A DNA stretch of 9,138 nt from Clostridia bacterium. Lineage in GTDB: Bacteria > Bacillota > Clostridia > Christensenellales > Aristaeellaceae. The notes beneath the pieces were generated by a model. That model was not told the origin of the DNA. It worked only from the letters and a program-made list of their open reading frames with translations, and made no database searches. Positions 1 to 7,889 of this stretch are shown here, in pieces. Each line of letters opens with the position of its first letter. The stretch's first letter is position 1. The position numbers were made by a program, and so were the translations under genes. The stretch spans positions 1 to 9,138 of the forward strand of contig CAAEEC010000003.1 in the NCBI GenBank assembly GCA_900754755.1. Direction: 5' to 3'.

Positions 1-598
1 CGTTCATAAAGCGCTGCAAATCCACGATTTCCGGCTCGCGCGCCGCGTTGAGGATCACCGAGCGGCCGGGTGCCAGCGCCGCCGCCATCATCACGTTCTC
101 CGTCGCGCCCACGGAGGGGAAATCCAGATGTACTTCGCCGCCGCACAAATGCGCGCCATCGCAATAAATCATCCCGTGCGCTTCCCGGATGGACACGCCC
201 AGCGCGCGCAGCCCTTTGAGGTGCAAGTCGATCGGGCGCTGGCCGATTTCGCAACCGCCCGGATATGTAACGGCTGCGCGGCGGAACCGCCCCAGGATGG
301 AACCCATCATAAAGATGGAGGAGCGCAGCGATTTGGAAAGATGCCGCGGCATTTCCCAGCCGCTGGCGTCCGCGGCGTCGATGGAAACTTCCGCACCCTC
401 GCGCTTCCAGCGGCAACCGAGCGTGCCCAGGATCGCCAGCATATTGTCCACATCCGCAATCCGCGGACAATTGAGCACCGCCACGGGCTCCCCGGCCAAT
501 AGCGCTGCCGCCAGAATGGGCAGCACCGCGTTCTTGGCGGCGCGCACGCGCGCCGTACCGGCAATGCGCCTTCCTCCGGTTATGCGATATACATCCAC
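1..598 (-). CDS. murA: UDP-N-acetylglucosamine 1-carboxyvinyltransferase MurA, N-terminal part (runs off the window)
   Basis: Cytosolic enzyme that transfers enolpyruvate from phosphoenolpyruvate to UDP-GlcNAc, the first committed step of peptidoglycan precursor synthesis and the fosfomycin target. The 199 codons present align without gaps to the start of known MurA: Lys22-Asn23 of the substrate site (AAKNAVLP), Arg92, the catalytic loop PGGCEIGQRP with Cys116 (Cys115 in E. coli), then DFPSVGATEN at about 159-168 and NAAREPEIVD at 184-193. A full MurA is about 420 residues, so roughly the C-terminal half lies beyond base 1. The start is GTG at 598: an in-frame TGA lies two codons upstream (604-602), a G-rich tract (612-607) precedes it by 8 bases, and the protein then starts like its homologues. 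It follows ftsW by 71 bp, where murG would be expected. The residue before Ala21-Lys22 is Ala rather than the usual Gly. The Cys at position 116 predicts fosfomycin sensitivity of this enzyme, an inference only. Confidence 0.95.
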   Translation of the reverse strand, partial: MDVYRITGGRRIAGTARVRAAKNAVLPILAAALLAGEPVAVLNCPRIADVDNMLAILGTLGCRWKREGAEVSIDAADASGWEMPRHLSKSLRSSIFMMGSILGRFRRAAVTYPGGCEIGQRPIDLHLKGLRALGVSIREAHGMIYCDGAHLCGGEVHLDFPSVGATENVMMAAALAPGRSVILNAAREPEIVDLQRFMN

Positions 599-669
599 CG
601 ATCACACCCCCCATGATTCACAACCACATCACCAGGGTATGACCAGGGAAGGAAACGCGTGCATGGGCG
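599..669 (-). other. ftsW-murA intergenic gap
   Basis: Seventy-one bases, the longest gap inside the block. It holds the murA G-rich ribosome site (612-607) and a small direct repeat, ACCAGGG at 631-637 and 642-648 on the plus strand. I see no terminator and no convincing promoter, so murA is probably transcribed with ftsW. No trace of a murG remnant is visible. Confidence 0.5.
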
Positions 670-1821
670 CTATGCGCCGCTCCGGCGCGCTACATTGAGC
701 AGCACCGCCACAGCGCACATCACGATGGAAACGCTCGTGCCGCCCGCAGAAAAGAAGGGCAGCGGCAGTCCCGTCGTGGGAATGAGGCCGATCACCACCG
801 CCACATTGAGCACGCACTGCACGCCGATCATGCAGGCGATTCCGCCCGCCAGCAGCGATCCAAACCGATCCGGGCAGCGCAGCGCGATGCGGAACGCGAA
901 AAACTCAAACGCCACAAACAATCCCAGGATCAAAAGGCAACCTACCAATCCCATATCCTCGCCGACGACGGCAAAGATAAAATCCGATTCCGGATAGGGC
1001 AAGAACGCGTATTTTTGTCGGCCGCGCCCCAGTCCCATGCCGAACAGCCCGCCCGAGCCAAAGGCCAGCAGCGATTGCGCCAGTTGATACCCCTCATCGG
1101 AAAGGTATTTCCACGGATCGCGGAAGGACATCAGGCGCTCGCGGCGGTATTCCTCGCTGAGCGCGTAGAACGCGCCAACCGCCGCGCCGCATGCGCCAAT
1201 GAGCGAAAGATGGCTCCATTTCGCGCCCGCGAGCATCACCATCAACGCGGCTACAATCACGATGGAACCGGCGGTTGAAAGGTTTGGCTGCTGCAAAATC
1301 AGCAGGAACATCGCGCCCGGCACCAGAAAGAGCGGCGCCAATCCGCGAAACAGCCGCTGCAAATCGCGCCGCCGGGCCGCCAGCGCGCGCGCCATATAGG
1401 CCACCATGGAATATTTGGCCAATTCCGAGGGTTGGAATCCCACAAACCCCAGGCTCAGCCAGCGCCGGGAACCATTGACGGATTTTCCCACACCCGGTAT
1501 GGCCACTAGCACGAGTAGCAGCAGACTCAGCGCCACCAACCCCAGGCAAACCGCGCTATTTTGCAAAACTCGGTAGTCTACGCGCAGCACCAGCGCCATG
1601 CCCACCGCGCCCACGCCCACGCCCATCAGCTGAGAGAGCACTTCCGAAAGGGGGTTGCCCTGGTCCTGCGCGTTGTAAAAGCTGGCGGCATACAGGACGA
1701 TCAATCCCATCGCCAGCAGCGCCGCGAAGCTGATGAGCAAACCCTTTTCATCCGCCGAAAGCCGCCTCTTCGCCGGGAGAATGCCCGACGCTTTTGCCCC
1801 GAATCCAGGGCGGGCGGTCAA
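670..1821 (-). CDS. ftsW: SEDS-family septal peptidoglycan glycosyltransferase FtsW
   Basis: Polytopic membrane protein of 383 residues that polymerises lipid II into glycan strands at the division septum together with a class B PBP. Hydrophobic segments begin near residue 27 and repeat to the C-terminus, consistent with about ten helices. SEDS hallmarks are visible: GSRRWLSLG and FQPSELAK (117-136), QPNLSTAG (178-185), YPESDFIFAVVGEDMG (276-291) with Asp280 matching the essential SEDS aspartate, and GLIPTTGLPLPFFSAGG (345-361). The start is TTG at 1821, overlapping the murD stop as TTGA, so translation is probably coupled to murD; the only Shine-Dalgarno-like stretch (AAGGA inside murD) lies well upstream. 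The N-terminal 25 residues are polar and basic, hence cytosolic. A RodA or SpoVE role cannot be excluded by sequence, but the place between murD and murA and the PBP in the same operon favour the division enzyme. Confidence 0.95.
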   Translation of the reverse strand: MTARPGFGAKASGILPAKRRLSADEKGLLISFAALLAMGLIVLYAASFYNAQDQGNPLSEVLSQLMGVGVGAVGMALVLRVDYRVLQNSAVCLGLVALSLLLLVLVAIPGVGKSVNGSRRWLSLGFVGFQPSELAKYSMVAYMARALAARRRDLQRLFRGLAPLFLVPGAMFLLILQQPNLSTAGSIVIVAALMVMLAGAKWSHLSLIGACGAAVGAFYALSEEYRRERLMSFRDPWKYLSDEGYQLAQSLLAFGSGGLFGMGLGRGRQKYAFLPYPESDFIFAVVGEDMGLVGCLLILGLFVAFEFFAFRIALRCPDRFGSLLAGGIACMIGVQCVLNVAVVIGLIPTTGLPLPFFSAGGTSVSIVMCAVAVLLNVARRSGA

Positions 1822-3179
1822 TCGCTCAGCGCGCTGGCGAGGTCCTTAAACGCTTCGCCGCGGTGTTCGAAGTCGCTGAACATGTCAAAACTCGCGCATG
1901 CCGGGGACAGCAGCACGTTTTCCCCCGGCTTGGCCAGCGAAGCCGCCAGTTGCACCACCGAGGCAAAATCGTGGTCGTTTTCCGGACGATGCACGTTGGT
2001 ATAACCCGCGCGCGCCAAAGCCTGCGCGATGGCCTCTCCTGTGTCCCCATAGACGATTGCATCGCGGATCCAGCGGGAATTGCGGATTACCTCGCACATG
2101 GCACTGTAATCCGAGTGCTTTTCGCTGCCGCCGAGCAGTAGCACCGTGGGACGGTTCATGGTTTCCACGGCTTTCACCGTGGAATCCGGATTCGTGGCCT
2201 TAGAATCGTTGATATACGTCACGCCACGGCGCGTACACACCGTTTCAATGCGGTGCTCCACGCCCTTGAACGTGCGCAGCGTGTGGCGAATCACCGCCAC
2301 GGGAATGCCCGCCTGCATGGCGCAGGCCACAGCGGCCAGTGCGTTTTCCAGATTGTGCGGCCCGGGAATGCGCACTTCGCTCACGCCACAAATGGCCCGC
2401 GCGCTATCCGGCGCGCCAAAATACAGCGTTTCCTCCCGCACAAACGCACCAAAGGGCGGGATCTGCGTGCGCGAAAACCACACCACGCGGCACATGGCTT
2501 TGGGCGCCAGCGCGCGCAGAGTGGGGTCGTCGTAATTGAGCACCACGCTGTCGCCGTCTTTCTGATTTTCAAAGACGCGCGCCTTCAGTTCGATATAGCG
2601 CTCCATGGTCTTGTGCCGGTTCATATGATCCTCGGTGATATTGAGGATGGCGGAAATCAGCGGATGGAACTTGGCGATGGATTCCAGTTGGAAGGAGGAC
2701 AACTCGCAAACGATCATATCGTCTGCCTGGGTTTGGGCGGCGATGTCCGCGTAGGGCGCGCCAATGTTGCCCACCACAAACGTGCGCTTGCCCGCGTTTT
2801 TGCAAATTTCTCCCAGCAGGGTTGTGGTGGTCGTTTTCCCATTGGTGCCCGTGACCGCCATGACCTTGCCCATGCTCATCCGATAGGCCAGTTCCACCTC
2901 GCCAATCACTTCAATGCCCATTTCCCGCGCCTTGGCGACCGCCGGGTGCTCGATGGGCACGCCTGGGCTGATCACCACCAAGTCCACGCCGTCCAGCAGC
3001 GTTTGCGCGTCTTCTCCCAGTCGGAACTCCACATTTTCCAGCCGCAAGCCATCCAGCACGCTGCCCAACTCTGCCTCGCTCTTGCGGTCGTTCAAAATCA
3101 CAAAATTCCCTTTTTCATGCAAAAGCCGCGCCGCGGCAATTCCGCTGCGCGCCATACCAATCACCAAAACCCTTTTCAT
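1818..3179 (-). CDS. murD: UDP-N-acetylmuramoyl-L-alanine--D-glutamate ligase MurD
   Basis: Cytosolic ATP-dependent Mur ligase that adds D-glutamate to UDP-MurNAc-L-Ala. The 453-residue length is normal. In order: N-terminal Rossmann-like UDP-binding domain (VLVIGMARSG, 4-13; ISPGVP, 70-75), ATP P-loop GTNGKTTT (111-118), CELSSFQL (158-165), NITEDHMNRH (180-189), Lys199 in ELKARVF as the likely carbamylated lysine, EHR (308-310), NDSKATN (324-330) and the C-terminal SPACASFDMFSDFEHRGEAF (425-444), which separates MurD from the other Mur ligases. The ATG at 3179 is preceded by GGGGGG and GAGG (3192-3180). mraY ends 42 bp upstream and ftsW overlaps its stop by 4 bp. All catalytic motifs are intact; nothing suggests decay. 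Confidence 0.97.
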   Translation of the reverse strand: MKRVLVIGMARSGIAAARLLHEKGNFVILNDRKSEAELGSVLDGLRLENVEFRLGEDAQTLLDGVDLVVISPGVPIEHPAVAKAREMGIEVIGEVELAYRMSMGKVMAVTGTNGKTTTTTLLGEICKNAGKRTFVVGNIGAPYADIAAQTQADDMIVCELSSFQLESIAKFHPLISAILNITEDHMNRHKTMERYIELKARVFENQKDGDSVVLNYDDPTLRALAPKAMCRVVWFSRTQIPPFGAFVREETLYFGAPDSARAICGVSEVRIPGPHNLENALAAVACAMQAGIPVAVIRHTLRTFKGVEHRIETVCTRRGVTYINDSKATNPDSTVKAVETMNRPTVLLLGGSEKHSDYSAMCEVIRNSRWIRDAIVYGDTGEAIAQALARAGYTNVHRPENDHDFASVVQLAASLAKPGENVLLSPACASFDMFSDFEHRGEAFKDLASALSD

Positions 3180-3221
3180 CCTCTATCCCCCCAATCACAC
3201 GATATCGAATTCAGCGTTTCT

Positions 3222-4217
3222 TTATGCTGTGAAACCCAGCAGCGCTACCAAGCACAGAGCGATCGTAACCAGATCGTACATGGCCACAATTTTGGTTTCC
3301 GGCATGCCGGAAAGCTCAAAGTGGTGGTGCAGCGGCGCCATTTTGAAAATGCGCTTGCCATGCGTTTTTTTGAAATACAGCATCTGGATGATATCCGAAA
3401 GGCTGGAAATGAGCATGGTGAACGCAATCAACGGCAGCAGCAGCGAAAGCCGCGTGACCAGCGCCATACCCGCCAGCGCGCCGCCAATAGCAAAAGAGCC
3501 GACATCTCCCATAAATACGTTGGCCGGATGCGTGTTATACCGCAAAAAACCGATTACCGCGCCGGTCATCGCGCCCGAAAACACCGCCGTGGCCAGGTAC
3601 TCGCTCTCCATGTCCGGATGCGCTGCGGCAAGCAGCGCGCAAATGAGGCTCATGGTGGCAAAATCCACCGCGCCCGTGCCGGCCAGCAGCCCGTCCAGCC
3701 CATCCAGCAGGTTGGCGGAATTCACCGTGCCCACCAGCACAAACGCAATCACGGGAATGTAGCACCAGCCCAGGTTCCATTCCACGCCGAAAAACGGCAC
3801 CACCAGGCTGGAACCCACCAGCGGATGCAGATACGCCCAAACGCCCATGCCAATCGCCAAAATGATCTGCGGCACGAGCTTCTGCTTGGGCGTGAGCCCC
3901 AGGGAACGCTTTTTTTTGACTTTAATGAAATCGTCTATAAAGCCGATCAGCCCAAAACCAACCATGCAGACCAGCGGCATGGCCACAATCTGCCAATCCG
4001 CCTGCGGCGGCGCAAAAATCACGCCCGCCACCAGCGCCGGCAAAGCAAAAATCATGCCGCCCATGGTGGGAATGCCCTGCTTGACCTTGTGCGATTGCGG
4101 CCCGAGTTCGTTGATGGTCTGGCCGAATTTCATTCGTTTGAGCCAAGGAATAAAAATAGGGCCCAGTGCCAACGCCATGACAAAGGCCGCCAACACCGTA
4201 TAAATGATTCTTTGCAT
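3222..4217 (-). CDS. mraY: Phospho-N-acetylmuramoyl-pentapeptide transferase MraY
   Basis: Integral membrane enzyme that moves phospho-MurNAc-pentapeptide from UDP to undecaprenyl phosphate, giving lipid I on the cytoplasmic face. The 331 residues carry about ten hydrophobic segments and the family's signatures in order: GPQSHKVKQGIPTMGG (39-54), FIDDFIK with Asp95-Asp96 (93-99), NSANLLDGLDGL (166-177), NVFMGDVGS with Asp238 (233-241), and the cytoplasmic loop APLHHHFELSG (294-304) with the His triplet. After that loop the sequence reads GMPETKIVAMYDLVTI where many homologues have a Trp after the Gly and an FW pair, a mild divergence. The ATG at 4217 has a clean GGAGG eight bases upstream, directly after the murE stop (gap 15 bp). 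murF, usually between murE and mraY, is not there. Confidence 0.97.
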   Translation of the reverse strand: MQRIIYTVLAAFVMALALGPIFIPWLKRMKFGQTINELGPQSHKVKQGIPTMGGMIFALPALVAGVIFAPPQADWQIVAMPLVCMVGFGLIGFIDDFIKVKKKRSLGLTPKQKLVPQIILAIGMGVWAYLHPLVGSSLVVPFFGVEWNLGWCYIPVIAFVLVGTVNSANLLDGLDGLLAGTGAVDFATMSLICALLAAAHPDMESEYLATAVFSGAMTGAVIGFLRYNTHPANVFMGDVGSFAIGGALAGMALVTRLSLLLPLIAFTMLISSLSDIIQMLYFKKTHGKRIFKMAPLHHHFELSGMPETKIVAMYDLVTIALCLVALLGFTA

Positions 4218-4232
4218 GGTTTTGCGCCTCCG

Positions 4233-5690
4233 TTATTCTCCCCGCATTTGGGCGAGCAGTTCCGCCACGACGATGCGCTCATCGAACGGATGCTTCACCC
4301 CGCGAATCTCCTGGTACGTTTCGTGTCCTTTACCCGCCAGCACGACCACATCGTTTTCCTGAGCGATGCGCAGCGCCTCGCGAATGGCCTCGCGCCGGTT
4401 TTCAATCACCACATAGGGGCAATCCGTGCGCTTGATGCCCTCCTCCACGCTGGCGAGAATTTCGTAAGGATCCTCGCTGCGAGGGTTATCGCTGGTAAGA
4501 ATCACATAATCCGCCAGCCGGCCGCCAATTTCGCCCATCAGCGGGCGCTTTTCCCGGTCGCGATCCCCGCCGCAACCGAACAGCGCGATCACGCGGGCGC
4601 GTGCCGTTTGCCGCACAGCCCTGAGCACGTTTTCCAGCGCGTCGGGCGAGTGCGCGTAATCGAGGATCACGTGATAGGGCGTGCCCGTATTCAACAGTTC
4701 AATGCGGCCCGGTATGGTGCGAACGGCTTCCAGCCCGCGCCGAATCGAGTCCTGATCCACGCCCACCGCGTTGCATAGCGCCGCGGCCACCAAGCTGTTG
4801 TACACATTGAAAATCCCCGGCACCCGCAGTTGCACCGGAATACGGAAACGCTTGTGGAAGCAGAGCAGAAAATTGCAGCCGCGCTCGTCCACTTCGATGT
4901 TCTTGGCATAAATGTCGGCGCGCGCGCGAATGCCCACCGTTTTCACCGGACAAAGGAAGCGGCCCTGCTGCACGGCGAGCGCCAAATGCTCGTCGTCCAC
5001 GTTCACCACCATTTGCTTGGCCTGGCGGGCGAGCAGCAGCTTGGCCTCCAGATAGCGCTCCATGGTGCCGAAATAATCCAGATGATCCTGGGAAAAATTG
5101 GTAAAAGCCGCCACATCATACGCTAGGCCCGCTACGCGACACTGCGCCAGCGCGTGCGCCGTAACTTCCATCACCACAACTTCCACGCCAGCGTCATCCA
5201 TACGGCGTAGGATGGAATGGAACTCAATGGGATCCGGCGTGGAAAGGCGGCTGGGAAACTGTTCACTGCCGATATAGGTGGATACCGTGCCGATCAGCCC
5301 CGTTTTGACGCCCGCTGAGTCCAAAATAGATTTCACCAGATAGCTCACCGTAGTTTTGCCCTTGGTGCCCGTGATGCCAATCAGGCGCATGTTCTTGGCC
5401 GGGTTGCCATAGAACGCCGCGGCCAAATAGGCCAGCGCCTCGCGCGCGTTTTCCACCAACAGTTGCGGAATCTCTAGCGGCAACTCCCGCTCCACCACCA
5501 ATGCCGCCGCGCCGCGCTGGGCGGCTGCTGGCGCAAAATCGTGTCCATCCGCGTTGGTGCCGGGAATACAGAAGAACAGCGCGCCGGGTTGCACCTTCCT
5601 GGAATCGATTTCCACGCTCGAAATTTCCACATCCGCGCCAATCAAGCGCGTTTTCCCGGGCACGTGTCCCGCCAATTCCCACAATTTCAT
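4233..5690 (-). CDS. murE: UDP-MurNAc-L-alanyl-D-glutamate--meso-2,6-diaminopimelate ligase MurE
   Basis: Cytosolic Mur ligase that adds the third stem-peptide residue. The 485-residue protein has the N-terminal UDP-MurNAc domain (IDSRKVQPGALFF, 28-40), P-loop TGTKGKTT (107-114), STPD (150-153), NFSQDHLDYFG (198-208), Lys217 in YLEAKLLLA as the likely carbamylated lysine, DYAHSPDALENVL (344-356), GCGGDRDREKRP (372-383), DNPRSEDP (401-408) and GKGHETYQ (453-460). DNPR is the known signature for meso-diaminopimelate specificity (lysine-type enzymes differ here), so the wall is predicted to be A1-gamma type. The motif usually read as EVSSHAL is EVTAHAL here (175-181), a substitution I also recall in clostridial MurE. 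The ATG at 5690 has GGAGGG six bases upstream; the PBP stop is 30 bp before. The next gene is mraY, without murF between. Confidence 0.96.
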   Translation of the reverse strand: MKLWELAGHVPGKTRLIGADVEISSVEIDSRKVQPGALFFCIPGTNADGHDFAPAAAQRGAAALVVERELPLEIPQLLVENAREALAYLAAAFYGNPAKNMRLIGITGTKGKTTVSYLVKSILDSAGVKTGLIGTVSTYIGSEQFPSRLSTPDPIEFHSILRRMDDAGVEVVVMEVTAHALAQCRVAGLAYDVAAFTNFSQDHLDYFGTMERYLEAKLLLARQAKQMVVNVDDEHLALAVQQGRFLCPVKTVGIRARADIYAKNIEVDERGCNFLLCFHKRFRIPVQLRVPGIFNVYNSLVAAALCNAVGVDQDSIRRGLEAVRTIPGRIELLNTGTPYHVILDYAHSPDALENVLRAVRQTARARVIALFGCGGDRDREKRPLMGEIGGRLADYVILTSDNPRSEDPYEILASVEEGIKRTDCPYVVIENRREAIREALRIAQENDVVVLAGKGHETYQEIRGVKHPFDERIVVAELLAQMRGE

Positions 5691-5720
5691 GTCTTTCCCT
5701 CCAACGCCGGCCGCGTTTCT

Positions 5721-7835
5721 TTATTCTGGCACTTCAAAGACCACTCGTACCTTGGTTCCTTTTTTGGCCTGTTCATTTGCCGCGGGCGATTGCGAAACCG
5801 CCACGCCGCTTCCATTGATCACCATCGTGAAACCGTGAGAGAGCAGCATACGGTTCGCTTCCGATACGGATAGCCCCGTAACGTCCGGTACCGCGACGAC
5901 CGCATTCTCCCCCGTTTCTTCTTCGCCGGTTACATATAGCATGACCAGCGAATGTTCCGCCATTCCCACGCCGCCCGCAGGCAACTGTTCCGTCACACGC
6001 GTTCCCGTTCCATCCAACAAAAAGGAAAAACCCGCTTCGCGCAACACCTGCGCTGCATCGGCGACCGTCATGCCCGTCACATCCGGCACGGATACCGTGG
6101 CAACTTCCTCTTCCTGCTCTATCTCCGGCGCAAACCCCAAATACTTGAGCGACTGGGTGAGCACTTCTTTGGCATAGGGCGCGGCGGTGGTGGAACCATA
6201 ATCCGGCCGCTGCGTGGCCTCGTCCACGATGAATAGTACGGCGATCTGCGGGTCGTCCATGGGCGCAAAGCCAATGAACGAGCCAATGTGCATGTCGCTG
6301 GAAATAACGCCGTCCACGTAGATCTGCGCGGTGCCGGTTTTGCCGCCGATCCGATACCCCTCCGCATACGCGTTGCGCCCGCCGCCGTTGGTCACCACGT
6401 TTTCCAGCAAGCTCCGCATGGTGGCGCTGGTTTCTGGCCGGATCGGCTGGGAAACCACCAAAGGCTGCGTTTCCTCCAGCACGTTTCCTTGCGCGTCGCG
6501 CACTTCTTTGACGACGTAAGGCCGCATAAGGTTGCCGCCATTGACCGCTGCCGAAGCGGCCGTGAGCAATTGCAGCGGCGTAACCGCTACCGATTGTCCA
6601 AAGCCAATGCGCGCGATGTCCACGCGTTTCACGGTGGAGCGGGAAATCAAAATGCCGCTCGCCTCGCCGGGGATGTCCACGCCCGTGGGCGCGCCCAGCC
6701 CGAACGCATCCAGATAATCGTAAAAGGTATCCACGCCCAACCGTAGGCCCAGTTCCACAAACACAGGATTGCAGGAATTGCACAGCGCCTGCGCCATGGT
6801 TTCCGCCCCATGCGGGTTGCCCCAGCAGCGGATAGTGCCGCCATCGACCTTGATCGAACCAGAACAATAGAAATCCTCGTTCACGTTCGTGAGCCCGGCG
6901 TCCAGCGCGGCGGCGCTGGTGAGAATTTTGAAGGTGGAACCCGGCTCATAAGCGTCCGTGATTAAGCGGTTGCGCATCAGCTCCGTCAGCGCGGACACGT
7001 CCTCGCGCGGGGGATCGTTGAGATCGTAGCCCGGCAAATTGACCATGGCGAGGATTTCCCCCGTTTGCGGCTGCATGGCGAGCACGCGCACGGCTTTGGC
7101 GCCGGTGATGTTCATGCATTCGCGCGCCGCCTTCTCAGCGAAGCTCTGAATCACCGAATCCAGCGTGAGGACGACGCTGCCGCCATCCACCGCCGGGATG
7201 TATTCGTTCGCGCCATAGCTCAGTTCCCGGCCCCTGCCGTCGATTTCCGTGAGCGAAACGCCTGCTTTGCCGGAAAGGTACTTGTCCAGCGCCATTTCCA
7301 GCCCTGCCTGACCCACGCCGTCGATCGTCGTCAGCCCGATTAACTGGCAGGCCATTTCGCCCAGCGGATAATACCGCTTGCTATCCTCCTCCAAATAGAG
7401 ACCTGTGAGCGCGTCCTGCTGGGCGAGCATGGCGCGCAGTTGCTGGGCAATCTCTCGCGAAAGCTGGCGCTTGAGCGTCACTCCGCCTTTGGAGGTATCG
7501 GAAGCGCGCTCATAAATCGTTTCCTCATCCATGTTCAGGATGGGCGCCAGAATCTGCGCGAACCGCCGGGCATCTTTTACCTGGCGGGGGCTCACCGAGG
7601 CGATATAAGCCGTGGCGCTCATCGCCAGCGTGTTGCCGTTTCGGTCGTATATCGTACCGCGCGCAGGAGCGATGGTGCTTTCGCTCGTCCACTGCGCCTG
7701 CGCGCGAGCTTGCAATTCTTCCGCCTGCAACACCTGCAAATCGAACAGGCGCGCAGCTAGCACCAGGTACAACACAAAGAATGCGATCATAGCCATCGCG
7801 ATTCGCCTTCGTATCAGCGGCCCCGTCGCGATCAA
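5721..7835 (-). CDS. Class B penicillin-binding protein (FtsI/SpoVD/Pbp2B type) with two C-terminal PASTA domains
   Basis: Septal transpeptidase of 704 residues that crosslinks new wall, the expected partner of FtsW. It has a short basic N-terminus and one membrane anchor (about 13-36), a dimerisation or pedestal domain (about 50-210, with APARGTIYDRNG at 56-67), and a transpeptidase domain with all three motifs: Ser300-Thr-Phe-Lys303, Ser354-Cys-Asn356 and Lys499-Thr-Gly501. An acidic linker (EIEQEEE, 571-577) leads to two PASTA repeats (about 581-637 and 646-702, each with the VPDVTG opening). Cys337 and Cys355 fall where B. subtilis SpoVD has its redox-sensitive pair. The start is TTG at 7835, chosen because GAAGGAGGG (7852-7844) lies exactly 8 bases upstream; the ATGs at codons 14 and 16 would cut into the anchor. 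The place between ftsL and murE fits the division PBP. Whether it serves vegetative division, sporulation or both cannot be read from sequence. Confidence 0.95.
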   Translation of the reverse strand: MIATGPLIRRRIAMAMIAFFVLYLVLAARLFDLQVLQAEELQARAQAQWTSESTIAPARGTIYDRNGNTLAMSATAYIASVSPRQVKDARRFAQILAPILNMDEETIYERASDTSKGGVTLKRQLSREIAQQLRAMLAQQDALTGLYLEEDSKRYYPLGEMACQLIGLTTIDGVGQAGLEMALDKYLSGKAGVSLTEIDGRGRELSYGANEYIPAVDGGSVVLTLDSVIQSFAEKAARECMNITGAKAVRVLAMQPQTGEILAMVNLPGYDLNDPPREDVSALTELMRNRLITDAYEPGSTFKILTSAAALDAGLTNVNEDFYCSGSIKVDGGTIRCWGNPHGAETMAQALCNSCNPVFVELGLRLGVDTFYDYLDAFGLGAPTGVDIPGEASGILISRSTVKRVDIARIGFGQSVAVTPLQLLTAASAAVNGGNLMRPYVVKEVRDAQGNVLEETQPLVVSQPIRPETSATMRSLLENVVTNGGGRNAYAEGYRIGGKTGTAQIYVDGVISSDMHIGSFIGFAPMDDPQIAVLFIVDEATQRPDYGSTTAAPYAKEVLTQSLKYLGFAPEIEQEEEVATVSVPDVTGMTVADAAQVLREAGFSFLLDGTGTRVTEQLPAGGVGMAEHSLVMLYVTGEEETGENAVVAVPDVTGLSVSEANRMLLSHGFTMVINGSGVAVSQSPAANEQAKKGTKVRVVFEVPE

Positions 7836-7843
7836 CCGGCTAG

Positions 7844-7852
7844 CCCTCCTTC
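7844..7852 (-). promoter_or_regulatory. Ribosome binding site deciding the TTG start of the PBP gene
   Basis: The minus strand reads GAAGGAGGG followed by eight bases (CTAGCCGG) and then TTG at 7835. Strength and spacing are near ideal and make the TTG more credible than the downstream ATG codons, which have no comparable site. Confidence 0.8.
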
Positions 7853-7889
7853 TCTGCTGTCCGCGCAGGTTGCCCTGCCGCGCAAACCT

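Noticed and set aside
2253..4778. An 841-codon open frame on the plus strand across murD, mraY and murE
   Set aside because: It lies antisense and codon-aligned to three clear genes. In GC-rich genes the sense codons TTA, CTA and TCA are rare, so antisense stops are rare too. Its translation is rich in His, Arg, Gln and Ala without any recognisable domain, and it crosses the gene boundaries.
5773..6867. A 364-codon minus-strand frame inside the PBP gene
   Set aside because: It is an alternative frame of the transpeptidase and PASTA coding region, with repetitive Arg/Gly-rich translation, no ribosome site and no motif.
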